30,692 bases of DNA from Entamoeba invadens IP1 (GCF_000330505.1 NW_004191902.1:46444-77135); one strand, 5' to 3'. Shown: positions 18,900 to 29,429, counted from the first letter of the stretch. Notes: generated by a model not told the origin, from the sequence alone. A program made the numbers and translations.

Positions 18900-20720
18900 T
18901 CAGATCAGACCTATTTTTTATTTTATTTATTTGATTGAATTGTTAGAACAATTACCAACAAATGAAAAAATTTTGATGTTTCTTTGGAAATTGATATTTC
19001 GATTTTATCGCCACCAACGAAATGAAGTGCAGTTCTATTTACTTCTTTTTTAATGATGGTGTTATTGCTGTGAAATACACATTCCATCCGTTCATATCAA
19101 AAATAGTTGTTGTTTTTCTTTAATAAAAATTTTGTGAAATAAAAGGCAATGAAAATGAAAAATACAACACACACAATCAAGAAAAGAATCACCAATAAAA
19201 CAATCCATCAAACTACATGTGATTCAAAATTTATTACATCTTCACTTAGAATATACAAGAAGTTGCATTTAAAGTATTTGGAATAACGGCCTTCTTTACA
19301 ACGTTTAATTTTTGAAACATAACACAAGACTGTTTTGATAAAATGTAGTTTTGTACACACAAAGTTCATCGACCAGTATCTATTACAATCCACATAATCG
19401 GACGTTTTGAGCCACATGAAGTTCGATGTTGTTTGTCAATAAAAAAGCCATCATTACATATGTCACACCACTTGGCAACACTCTGTTATTTGAAATTTTC
19501 CAAATGAAAAACACATCTTGTCGAATTGGTCAACAAGAAATGGTCAAATGCACAAATTAAACTGTGTTACGATATTCACAATTGGAAATAAACGGTTTAC
19601 AACTGAAATTATCTCTGTAATATTTATTTATACAAACGGCACATCAACGTGAAGTTGTTCCCATAATTATATTTTACAGTTTTTTGTTGTTTCTTTTAAA
19701 TCAATACACATGTTTGTGTTCTCTTTTAAACATATCCATTTTACATAAATTACAGACCATTTTATGATTATTTTATGTTTTAGATGTGTCAAGAAATTTT
19801 AATTCAAATGATTGTAACTTGTTTTCTAAACAATAAACACTACAATTATTATTACAACTTGAATATATTCCATTAATATTGAGATAATATTCATTTACAC
19901 AACTCAAACGAAAATTGTTTGTTACTTTGATAATTTCACAATTTTTATTGAATTTATTAAAATTTTAAACAATTTAGATTTAAACCAGAAGACATGTTAT
20001 ACCATGTATACCCATGCAATTTTCTGGTTTTGCAATGAATGCATATATTATTTTCATTAAAATAAAACACGTCGGACATTCCATTGTTTTCAATGTTAAT
20101 TTGTATATTGCTTGATTCTGTAATTCTTAATTTTTGTGTTATATTAACACAATCTCCACTCTCTGTAATTTTAAAAAGATTACTTGTTTCAATTATCAAT
20201 ATAAAGTTTTTATTGGTATTTGTGAATGTGACTGCGATATTGCTATTTTCACTTATCAAAACAAAAGTTCCAACTGGTGTTGTTGTTGAAAAAACGTCAA
20301 AACAATTTCATCAACATTTTTAGTCATTTAAAGTGTTGTTTCATATGACGTTATATAAATCAAACTTTTCACACCTTCATTATTTTTGCACTAATTTGAT
20401 AGGTGGAAAGAATTTCTTTTTTATTGAAAATGTTAACTGCGTCTTTATTAACAGAAATCACCTTATCTTTTGTAATTTTTAATGAATCAATTGTAAACTG
20501 ATTATTTGTAAATTGGACTACAGCAANNNNNNNNNNNNNNNNNNNNNNNNNNNNNNNNNNNNNNNNNNNNNNNNNNNNNNNNNNNNNNNNNNNNNNNNNN
20601 NNNNNNNNNNNNNNNNNNNNNNNNNNTATAATTAGTGAATTTACCCAATTCGACATTGTTGGATTTTTTGAGTGAATTATTCGAAATATTCCTTTTTCTG
20701 TTTTGAGTAAATTTCATTTA
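18900..20720 (-). pseudogene. Decayed cysteine-rich TMK-like receptor
   Basis: Read on the minus strand, scattered frames make up the ruin of a type I membrane protein. From N to C: a frame from 20717 running into the N gap, then segments with beta-solenoid-like Ser/Thr/Ile repeats (20656-20369, 20259-19957). Then come cysteine-rich CxxC pieces such as CDICNDGFF (about 19470-19415) and DYVDCNRYW (from 19417). Next is a transmembrane helix (about 19207-19134, WIVLLVILFLIVCVVFF), preceded by an in-frame TGA (19208-19210). A cytoplasmic start follows with ECVFHSNNTIIKKEVN and GDKIEISI. CxxC ectodomain, single helix and this juxtamembrane segment resemble Entamoeba transmembrane kinases (TMKs). 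The kinase domain is absent; coding resemblance fades near 18930, close to the transposon end at 18831. Multiple stops and frame changes mark it as a pseudogene. The TMK assignment rests on short matches. Confidence 0.55.
20528..20626. other. Sequence gap (run of N)
   Basis: About 99 undetermined bases, a likely assembly gap of unknown true size. It falls inside the decayed receptor, so the two sides may not be exactly adjacent in the genome. Confidence 0.95.
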
Positions 20721-21108
20721 TGATATTAGTTAACTATAAAAAATTATAAAAAACGGGAAATACAACATACTTATATAATTGTCTCAATATGTTTTCAAAA
20801 CTAAAATGGGTATAACAATTACTGATATTAATACTTTAATTCTAATTTAATAGTTATAGTTCGATGTCATATTTTAAACAATATAAAAATTATTAAGTTT
20901 TATTTATTTCCGATTTTAAAATAGTCTGTTTAACATAAATATATGTCTATAATTATATACATATTAAAACAAAAACGTTTTCGATAGAAAACTGTTGATT
21001 TTTGTCTGAATCAACAATAAATTCATCGTGATTACCTTTAAACAAATTCACATTCTAAATTAAAGCACAAATTACCGAGAAAAAAAACAATGTAAAAATT
21101 TCTATTAA
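20721..21108. other. AT-rich intergenic region
   Basis: Nearly 390 bp downstream of the SPRY gene and upstream of the receptor remnant. No gene, repeat or RNA signal is visible. Confidence 0.4.
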
Positions 21109-23161
21109 TTAATGAAAATTCAACAAACCCGAAAAAGTTAAATCAAATTTAAACGGCTTTTCTCCGTAATTGATAGCTATTTTGTTAAACACATTCAATG
21201 AGATGACAGCAGCAATGTTATCTGCATCAAAATGTTTTCTGTATACGATTTTCTTATTGCATATAAAGAAGACGTCAAAGATCACTTCTTCCAAATCAAC
21301 AACAAACCCAACACCAACAACATTTGTGACTTCCGTCTTTTCGCCGTACCTTATACCAGTATCATAATCACTGGTATCGTCTCCATTGTAAATCATTCTA
21401 TCGTCGCTGTGATATCCACAACTCATTTTTTGCCATCCAATCATTGTGTTTATATAATTAATGTCTTCGAACACATTTATTATCCCAACACCAACATAAC
21501 TGTTTCCAGTCACTTCAACTTCAAAATATCTGACATTTGCAATGGTCGCAATTTCATCGTTTTCAGTGATGAACCGCATTTTGTCGTTGCTGTTAAACTC
21601 ATCGATAAATCGATATGAAACTACCATATCGTACAAGTCTTCTTCATTTTCACCTTTCCTTATAATTTCATTGCCAACTACTTCAACGCGTGGACTCATT
21701 GAGACAAATTTGGACATCTTCCACTCACCTTCTTCTTTAATTGGGATTGGAAATTCAAAGAAGTTTTCAAGGTCATTTTTCAAATCGTTTTTATCGGAAT
21801 AATTTTGGATGTATTCAAGTGAATTAATTCTGTTAAAATTTATTGCTTTAGAATTACTGAAATGGACAATCTTGTTACTAAAGTCGATTTCTGGTAAATA
21901 AACAAATTCTGAGCTAATAACAGTGAGTCTTTTGAGACTATCAAATTTTTCTGAAAATGCAATTTTATTTCCTTTGTAAACAAATAGTGTGTTTAAATGG
22001 GCGAGTTCACAAGTAAAAGCGACTTCGTCGACATCCCACAATTCGATCTCCAAAAGTGCATTCATTTTGCATTTCTTAGTGAATTTCGTTGCAACAGACT
22101 TTACCACAGAAAGACTCTCCAAACAAAGAAATTCGTTGTCGAATTTGACTTCAATAAACGAAAGATTTTTCAGAGTTTTAATGTACGAAAAGTTGATATC
22201 AAGAACTCGTGTATCACCATCATCACCATCTTCATCATTGTTATTAGATAACAAAATAATTTTTGAGACGCTTTTTGGTATTACCCATGTCGTTTTCATC
22301 ACTTCATTTGAATATTTAAAATAAATAATCGTCGCGTACGAGTTCTCTATAATTCTATTGATGATTGGACTCACCGTGGACCCTTCTATATCAATTACTC
22401 CACTTTCACAAACAATTCTTTCACTCAATTTTTCACACATATTGGAACTACATATGTCGTATATATACGTCGTCTTCTTAAAGAAATTGAGAACTGCTTT
22501 ATCTACTGGATGACGCTTAATTTTGATGTATACGGTGCTATTCTTGTTGTTGGGAAGTACCTGTTCTAACCACTTCAACTTGTTGAGAAAAAAGGCGTTT
22601 AACTCAATTGGGTTTCCTCCAATTGTGTCGATGAGAACAATTTTGGGAAGACGCAAATACTTTTCTTTTCCATTTTCTGTGTAATCGTCGATGAGTCGAT
22701 GAATAAATCCAAGTCGGTTAACAAGTAATTCAAAGACGTAAAATATTTTGTGTGTTTTGTCACGAAATCTGAGCATTTTAAAATATATTTATAATTATCA
22801 TCTTCTGGGTTTACAGATAGTAATAACATTCGTGTCACTTTGGGAAATATTTTCTGAACAAATTCAGATGTTAATAATCCCCTTTTAAACGCAAATGTAA
22901 AATCAATGTTGCGGATTTGTTTTGGATGTGTGAAAAGATCAGGGGAAGTTAACTCATAAAAACCGAAGTCTATTGTGTCAGGAGAAAAATGTTTGAAAAA
23001 CAAATAACAGAAGACTCTGTTCTAAAAATGGGATTCACTTTCAAAGAACATAATGCTGATAAACATACTCTGGTTACTTGAAGAAAATTGTATACTGTTT
23101 CACGACTTGAAAATTTCAACACCACTTTCATCAAAAATACCATTTCTAATTTAACAAGCAT
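21109..23161 (-). pseudogene. F-box-like N-terminus plus C-terminal SPRY domain, frame-broken
   Basis: Three adjacent minus-strand frames form one gene. The first (23161 down to about 23022) carries the family module LEMVFLMKVVLKFSS...LKVNP, as in the gene at 13657-15009. The second continues in a different frame with FKHFSPDTIDFGFYEL. The third (from about 22790 to the stop at 21109, 555 codons) holds an LRR-like middle and a SPRY domain over its last 170 or so residues. SPRY landmarks are RYFEVEV, YVGVGI, MIGWQKMSCGYHSDDR, YGEKTEV and VGFVVDL. SPRY domains bind partner proteins, so the product may be an adaptor. Each break is cured by one extra base: near 23022-23029 (T5/A) and near 22776-22783 (T4A4). 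The gene could be a pseudogene or a draft-sequence artefact; a splicing alternative for the first break is noted in the findings. Confidence 0.75.
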
Positions 23162-24259
23162 TCTATTGATTGTTTTTTAATTTCGTTTTTATTGGTAATT
23201 TTTTTCTTATTTATAAAACTTTTTTTGAAGTTTTTTTATTCAACAATTAAATGACTACTAGGTTTACAGTTAAAATTAATAAATTTAGATATTCTCAATA
23301 AAACAAAAAAATAATTATTTGTGATATTTTTCACATAAAAAATCAAAGCTCCAATATGTAAAAATAATTCAACAAACAATGAAGCATATTATTTTTAAAA
23401 TTTATGTGTTGTTTGTGTTTATATACATCTTCTTACAAAACAATACAATTACCAACAATATGAGTTGGTGTTTTAATGAACAGATTGATCTCTATTGATT
23501 ATTAAACATAACATCAAAAATGCAACAAAATGCTATTATTGTTTTAAATAGACTGACATTTATAAATTTGTTTTCATTTTGTGTTTTAAGAAAATCGAAA
23601 TATCACACAATTTGACATTGGTTTAAGATTTTCAAAACTGTCTTTTGCTCAGAATAACAATAACAAGTATTTACAAAATAACTGGCTTTTAAACAATTTA
23701 AATTTACAAATTGCAATTGTAAATTGCAAGTTGATGAATAACTATAACAATATGTACATTGTTGACGACAAACAACAACATTCATTAACTATTTTCTGAT
23801 ATTGTTTTGTTTTTTTTTCATGTTTTACAATAAAACATACAACATACCTTTGCTGAATAGAAGGACCATATTTTTGAAAAAAAATATTTTTTGTTGATGT
23901 TGTTAAATAAAAGGACTATCTATTTTAACACTTTAAATAACATTGAACAAAATTCAAGTGGTCTAAAAATTGGGAAATCTTAAGTTTATAAAATATATTT
24001 TCATTTTTTAGAGTTTGTATTATATGTACATAATACACAAGCCAAAAAAGTAAAATCATTAAAAAATAAATTAATATCCCTGTAAAAACAGACCAAAACA
24101 AAAACAAGGGTGTTATTTTAAGTGTTAAACAAATAATTATTTTTTGAAAAAATGATTAATTTTGTTAAATAACAGAATTGGTAAAATATATATATAATAA
24201 AACATAACGTTCAAATCAATTTTGATAAAACAAAATTAATAATAACAATATAAAAACAA
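23162..24259. other. AT-rich region without a supportable gene
   Basis: About 1.1 kb. A 60-codon cysteine-containing minus frame (23785-23603) and a similar-length plus frame overlapping it are both too short and lack support. A short palindromic ATTTACAA/TTGTAAAT pair lies around 23702-23723. I looked for an inverted end matching the transposase remnant downstream and found none. Confidence 0.4.
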
Positions 24260-25468
24260 ATGAAAAAGAAAAAAAATAATAACAAACATGAACAAAGCAA
24301 GATCATCGTACACATTAGAACAAGAGAAAAAAGTTTTTGGACCCAATATATATTATGGAATATCTTTACTTTCAATAACAAAGAATATGGGGATTCCATA
24401 CACGAATTTGTAAAAGTGGATAAAATGTTTCCAGATATTGCGAACTGTTCAAAAAAGAACACGAAAAATATTTTTAAAGCAAATAAAAGGTTCGGGTTTA
24501 GCCAACTTGGAACAAGAACTTTACAAATTTATCAAAGATTGTAGAAAGATGGAATTCTAGTGTCAAAGGAAATGGTCATTAATTATCTAAAACAACACTA
24601 TCCACAAATTAAGTTAACCAACAAAAATTATTGGTTTTATGTTTTTTTCTCAAAGATACAACTTTTCTTACAAGAAAATAACACATATTTATATCAAAAA
24701 TCAACAAAAAGACGAATAATTGAAACAGTTCTACCTTTTACAAGTATTGAAAAAATTATTTGGTGTACCACATGAGGTAATTTTAAATATGGACAAAACT
24801 GGAATCGAGTTTGATATGGTCAAAATAATCACTATGAAACTAAAGGCTTCAAACATGTGGGTGTCGCAACTTGTGGAAAGGAACATTAAAAGCAGCACTC
24901 ATTTTATGTATAACGGAAAGTGGAATGTATTTACCCTTTTGTTATATATATAAACTCAAAAAATGCACAAAAATGCAGGTGTGATAACTGCAATATCACA
25001 AAATGGTTGCAATAATACCCACATAATGAATGGATGGGATCAAAAAGTTGTAATACCATACAACAAAAAGTTGGTATTGTCTTCATATCACTTTGGATGG
25101 ATAACTACTCCATTCATGTAAAAATCAAAAAGTTTCCAACTGATGATATTGAAATCAAACCATTACCACCCAATTGTACGCCATTTTTGCATCCACTTGA
25201 CGTCTTTGTGTTTATAGCGTTAAAAGAACGTCTCAGTGAAAAATGGTAGGATTGGACGAGTAACAAAACAGTTGGAAAATTCATTACAAAAAAGGAAACA
25301 GGAAAATGGTTGAAGGAGAGGTATTCTGTCAGTGGATTGTTGAAGCAGTCAATACACAATAAAAAATTACTGCTGTGTGAACTTGAATCGAAACCACTTG
25401 AAGATTATTTAAATGTTTTATATGACCTGGTTATTAATCTTAATGATAAGTATTTATCAATAGTTTAA
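24260..25468 (+). pseudogene. Second, more decayed DDE_1 transposase
   Basis: Several plus-strand frames line up as a second pogo/Tigger-like transposase. The N-terminal part (24260-24775) is one frame interrupted by TAG at 24542-24544 and includes a helix-turn-helix-like stretch (KEMVINYLKQHYPQ). After a frame change the catalytic core begins with ILNMDKTGIEF (first Asp). After another change come SLWMDNYSIH (second Asp) and PNCTPFLHPLDVF (third Asp), with 32 residues between the last two. TAG at 25247-25249 interrupts the same frame, which then stays open to the TAA at 25466-25468. This copy is distinct from the 16622-18717 transposase: different spacing (32 versus 35) and little sequence in common. 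No terminal inverted repeats or target duplications could be assigned to it. Confidence 0.7.
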
Positions 25469-25734
25469 TTCAATTTTGTTTTTTATTCAAAATATATAAA
25501 ATTAATTTTTTAATAAATTTAAATAACAAATAAGTTATTGTAACAGATTATGAAACATAAACAATTTATTATTTGTTTTAAAAATAAAGTTGATTTTAAT
25601 TGTTTATTTTGTCTTAAGAAAAAAAAACAAATATTAAAATAAAAAAAATTTAAAAAGTTGTTTAATAAATACAGATATGTAAAAATTAAGAACATTCTAT
25701 TCAACAAACGACAGTAAATATGTATTTAGTTATA

Positions 25735-25799
25735 CAGATAAAATAAAAACCGGGGACCACAGGAAAAACCAGAAACCAGAAACCAGACTAATTTTAGCT
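25735..25799 (+). repeat. Left inverted repeat of the 797-bp element
   Basis: Runs from CAGATA to TTTTAGCT and contains repeated AAACCAG words. It pairs in inverted orientation with 26474-26531, with gaps. Confidence 0.7.
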
Positions 25800-26102
25800 A
25801 TTGATTATTAAGCGGATTTTATACAATAAAACGGGCAAAGAAATAAATAAATGTGTAATTTTCTTATTATTTGGGCTTAAAAACGGTTATTTTTCGGGAT
25901 GAAAAAAAATGAATGTGTTGTATAAAGTATGTATGCACAACAGCTTAATGTGAGCTATAATAGTAAGTTTATTATTATTTAATTATAAAATATTATTCTT
26001 TTGTTCAACCTTGTTAAACTTCAACACAACCATTCAATTAAATCGTTCTTTCATTTTTTCAAAGACACCAATGAATTCTTCTCTACTCACTCAGTTGATT
26101 CA

Positions 26103-26139
26103 ATGAGTCACTTTTCGTTCAGCATTAAAAGTGACTCAT
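26103..26139. repeat. Central 13-bp hairpin of the 797-bp element
   Basis: ATGAGTCACTTTT (26103-26115) and AAAAGTGACTCAT (26127-26139) are perfect inverted copies around an 11-nt loop, roughly mid-element. Confidence 0.7.
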
Positions 26140-26473
26140 GTGGTTCATAAAAATAAAGTAAATAATAAATAAATTATTGGAATGTTAGACATAAAGCAAA
26201 TAATTGATGGTTATTAAACGTATTCAACACCGGAAGATAAATCAATACAAAAAAACAAACTTTACCTTGGCTCGGCTGGGCATTAACAAATGTAACAACT
26301 CTGAATGATTAATTAAGAGTTTCATATTTTATAGTTTTTTCTATTTTATTTGAAAAACAGTGTGTCTATTAATACTTGGTGCCTGGTTTTTGAAAAAAAA
26401 CAACATATCCTCCAAAACCCCGATTATTTGGGGATTTTTCTTTAACAAGGAAACTTTATACCAAAAATAAAAC

Positions 26474-26531
26474 AGCTTAATTTAGTCTGGTCCCTGGTTT
26501 ATGGTTTGGTCCCTGGTTTTTCCTGTATCTG
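26474..26531 (-). repeat. Right inverted repeat of the 797-bp element
   Basis: Starts AGCTTAATTTAGTCTGG and ends TATCTG directly before TA. It contains two TGGTCCCTGGTTT copies and is the inverted partner of 25735-25799. Confidence 0.7.
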
Positions 26532-27082
26532 TACAGTTGTTCTTTAAACATTATACCTTTTAAATATTTTCAATAATATTCAAAATCAATAATATCTTTT
26601 GATTTTGATTTTTAGGGAAATTAAAATATAAACAAAAATGGCAGCAAAAAATAAAAACATAGACAGGTATGGTAAAATCCCAAAAAGTATAATAAATATA
26701 GTTTTTTCTATTGTTAAAATAATACACTATATAACTAACTGTTTTTTTGCAAATTGAACATCAAAAAATAAAAATACACTTACTGGTATTGAAATGTTAA
26801 AATAAATAACATTTTTGGTATAACAATATGATATTCTATATATACTATTATATAACAAATGCTAAAATTTTTAGTAAATTTGTCATATAATTTAGTAATT
26901 ATTTTTCTCCAAACAAAAACTTCAAATATTTTATTTCCACAAATATCAAATTTGTTAAAAAAAGGTTTTTTTGTTCCTTAAACATGAACAAAAAGATGTT
27001 TTGTTCCATTATTAGTCACAAAAATAGTTTTCTCATTTTGTGTAAAACTATATATAAAGCTTTTGTAAATTGATAAAATCAA
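26532..27082. other. Upstream region of the repeat-containing gene
   Basis: AT-rich. A 39-codon frame starts at ATG 26638 (MAAKNKNIDRYGK) and contains a GTATGG donor-like site after its tenth codon. It could be a first exon of the gene at 27083, but I could not fix an acceptor. Otherwise nothing is visible. Confidence 0.3.
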
Positions 27083-28843
27083 ATGAACAGCTTAAGTGTT
27101 TTAACATTAATGTTAATTTCTTCTATGTTTAAATTTGTGAAAATCACCTCAATGCAATTGGGGTATGTTATGTATGAATGCGTTGTTTATATCATACATT
27201 GTTATTATGTCATTATTAATTCAACTAAAAACGAAAATGGCTTTATATACAAATTCTGCGTGTACGAAAAAGAACATATTATAAACCCAATTCTTCATTA
27301 CAATTATTATGTTACACATCCGCAATTATTTCGAAACCGTGAAAATGGACTATTCGGCATTGAAAATTCTTGTTTTTCAAAAAACAAACCAGCATCTAAA
27401 CAATATGAAAAAAACATACAAGAAAAATACAAAAAACAAAACGTTGTTAAACTAACATTACAACCAATGATCGAAAAAGAAAGTTTTACAAAACAAAGAG
27501 AACAAATTGTAAAAATAACAAATAACTTGGTGTCTATAGAAAAGGTAGTAAAAGTTTATGAAAGATCCGGATCAGAAGAAGAATTCAATATTACAAAGGA
27601 ACAAGAGGAAAAGGAGAAAAAAGAAATCAACAAAGAAAGGTCACTATGCGTTGGTTCAAAAAGATTCGACAATCCAAAGAAAGAAACCATTCAGGAAGTC
27701 ACAGTCTGTAAATCAAATGTAAACAGTGAGCAACGTGATCAATTGTGTCAAAATACACAACAAAGTGTGATGCAAAATACAACTCAAAGTAGTATCCAAA
27801 CACATCAAAACGCATCATCAGGTTTAATACAATCGTTGTACAATTTGGTTGGTTGTAACACTATACCATCCAAACAAAGTACTTATATTTCACAACAGAG
27901 TCTGCAGCCTATACACAACGAACAGTTAAATCAAAGTTCTTGTCAGGCTGCAGATTTGACTCGGATAACTCAAAAGAGTCAATGTGGAAATTTTAAGGCT
28001 TTGAAGGAAACACAAAGTGTCATTCAACCAATGTATTGTGGTTTGAAAACAACAAACGGACAACAATTTCGTTTAGATGCAAAAACAGTCGAAATTAATT
28101 GTACTGGTCCACAACGTACAGCTTCTCAGTTTCCTTATTATACCAAAGTTAAACAAGAAAACATCAAGTTTCCTCCAATTATACACCCCACTTCAAATGT
28201 TCATATGGAACTCGTTGATAACGAAAATGTTATTTTGGCTTCAAAAGTACAGCAACAGTCCAATGCAGAAAGAGTCGAAAACAAAAACAAACACAAAAAA
28301 GTAGCACAAGAAATATATAAAAGGTTGCCTCATTATTTACAAGTTAAACTCCAAAACACGGTTGCACACTTAACAAATAAAGATGTGCAAACAGAAACAG
28401 TAAAAAATGAAAATACCATTTTAAATCAACATTTACAACAACAGTCAGAAATGAAAAGAGTTGAAAATGTAAACAGCACAGTTTCACAAATGAAACATGT
28501 TAATTTTCCTTGTTTTGTACAACTCAAACAAGAAAACATCAAATTTGCGCCAATTGTACGCCCAACACCTCCATTGCATATGGAAATAATTGATAATGTA
28601 ACAGAGCCATCCATTGGTGATTCCATCGAGAAAAAAGATGCTTTAAAATATCAAAATGTACAATCACAACCAAATCAAAAATGCAATTCTAATGAAATAC
28701 TTGAGATTGCACTTAAAAAAGCCGTGAATGGAGAACATTTGAAAGTTCGACTGAATTATCAAAAAGAACAACTCACTAACAAGTATTGTGAAATGTTTCA
28801 CAATATGATTAAAAAAAGAACTGCACAACCAAAAAGATCTTAA
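27083..28843 (+). CDS. Unknown Gln/Asn/Lys-rich protein with ~60-residue repeats
   Basis: I do not recognise this 586-residue protein. The first 50 residues contain two hydrophobic stretches (LTLMLISSMF; CVVYIIHCYYVII) that could be a signal anchor, or non-coding sequence if the true start lies downstream. Residues about 100-345 are Gln/Lys/Ser-rich and low in structure. Residues 350-525 contain three related units of about 60-65 residues starting at 350, 415 and 475. Units 1 and 3 share VKQENIKFPPI/LKQENIKFAPI, followed by HMELVDN/HMEIIDN. Units 1 and 2 share NENVIL/NENTIL, QQQS and a KR/ERVEN word. The last 60 residues are basic and helical. A frame this long, with a balanced codon pattern and internal repeats, is very unlikely by chance. 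The gene lies between the two non-autonomous elements, with no related neighbour. Confidence 0.6.
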   Translation: MNSLSVLTLMLISSMFKFVKITSMQLGYVMYECVVYIIHCYYVIINSTKNENGFIYKFCVYEKEHIINPILHYNYYVTHPQLFRNRENGLFGIENSCFSKNKPASKQYEKNIQEKYKKQNVVKLTLQPMIEKESFTKQREQIVKITNNLVSIEKVVKVYERSGSEEEFNITKEQEEKEKKEINKERSLCVGSKRFDNPKKETIQEVTVCKSNVNSEQRDQLCQNTQQSVMQNTTQSSIQTHQNASSGLIQSLYNLVGCNTIPSKQSTYISQQSLQPIHNEQLNQSSCQAADLTRITQKSQCGNFKALKETQSVIQPMYCGLKTTNGQQFRLDAKTVEINCTGPQRTASQFPYYTKVKQENIKFPPIIHPTSNVHMELVDNENVILASKVQQQSNAERVENKNKHKKVAQEIYKRLPHYLQVKLQNTVAHLTNKDVQTETVKNENTILNQHLQQQSEMKRVENVNSTVSQMKHVNFPCFVQLKQENIKFAPIVRPTPPLHMEIIDNVTEPSIGDSIEKKDALKYQNVQSQPNQKCNSNEILEIALKKAVNGEHLKVRLNYQKEQLTNKYCEMFHNMIKKRTAQPKRS

Positions 28844-29174
28844 TGATACAAAAGCACAAAATGATATTTTTATTTAATATTAATTTCAATCAAAGAACTT
28901 CATCCTGGTCATAAAAAGAAAGAATACCTTATATTACAAAATTTGATGATATTGGTGTGAACAGAAAATGGTCATTTTGGTGCTTTTAATTTGTTTTTAA
29001 AGTATTTTGTTTACTTCAGATTTTTAATTTATAATTAATAACACTCATTTTATAATAATATATCAATAATATTAGTATTTAATTAAAACAAAAAAACATT
29101 TGATTGTATAAAATTATTTTATTAAAACAAATATAAATGTTAATAAAACATTTGGTTTTAATTAAAAATTTAAA
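28844..29174. other. AT-rich 3' flank
   Basis: About 330 bp between the repeat-containing gene and the small element at 29177. No gene or RNA is visible. Confidence 0.4.
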
Positions 29175-29176
29175 TA

Positions 29177-29202
29177 CAGTCAAAGGCGTCTATTTGTTGT
29201 AA
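29177..29202 (+). repeat. Left inverted repeat of the 253-bp MITE
   Basis: Matches the inverted 29404-29429 at 25 of 26 positions; the only mismatch is at position 22. Confidence 0.9.
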
Positions 29203-29403
29203 ATCCAGCAGAAAAACGTATCTATTTGTCTTAAATGAGTGAATTTTGTCAAAAAATTCTATTTAATATTGAAATTCATTTTATATAAAAAATTTGGTTT
29301 TTAATTCAACAAAAGTTACAGATTCGAGAACAAAATATTTAATTGTCATACACCAAAATGATTGACCAGTTGTGCGACAAATAAGCGAGTTCGACAATTA
29401 TAA

Positions 29404-29429
29404 TTACGACAAATAGACGCCTTTGACTG
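29404..29429 (-). repeat. Right inverted repeat of the 253-bp MITE
   Basis: Inverted partner of 29177-29202, ending GCCTTTGACTG directly before TA. Confidence 0.9.

Larger units (their letters stand above)
25735..26531. mobile_element. 797-bp non-autonomous element with long inverted repeats
   Basis: The element is flanked by TA on both sides (25733-25734 and 26532-26533). Its ends are inverted: left CAGATAAAATAAAAACCGGG and right, read inward, CAGATACAGGAAAAACCAGG. Similarity extends through ACCAGACTAA to AGCT, about 58-65 bp with small gaps. The interior holds no coding frame but has a central 13-bp perfect hairpin (26103-26115 with 26127-26139). These are the hallmarks of a MITE-like element of the Tc1/mariner type. 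The terminal six bases CAGATA also match the right end of the transposon at 16386-18831, so a related transposase may have moved it. The GGTCCCTGGTTT-type words are repeated within the ends. Confidence 0.75.
29177..29429. mobile_element. 253-bp MITE with 26-bp inverted repeats
   Basis: A compact non-coding element is bounded by TA on each side (29175-29176 and 29430-29431). Its ends are 26-bp inverted repeats with a single mismatch, starting CAGTCAAAGGCGTCTATTTG. Subterminal copies of the TATTTGTC word occur inside both ends (about 29221-29230 on the left, and inverted at 29375-29382 on the right). TA flanks and a CAGT start are typical of Tc1/mariner-type MITEs. The nearly perfect ends suggest a young or recently active copy. 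The ends differ from both the 2446-bp transposon and the 797-bp element, so it was probably mobilised by a different transposase. Confidence 0.88.

Noticed and set aside
23603..23785. Cysteine-containing 60-codon minus frame
   Set aside because: No CxxC periodicity or continuation into a receptor-like frame, and an equally long open frame exists on the opposite strand.
25670..25676. Extra TACAGAT that could start another element
   Set aside because: No inverted partner was found and similarity to the known ends stops after six bases.
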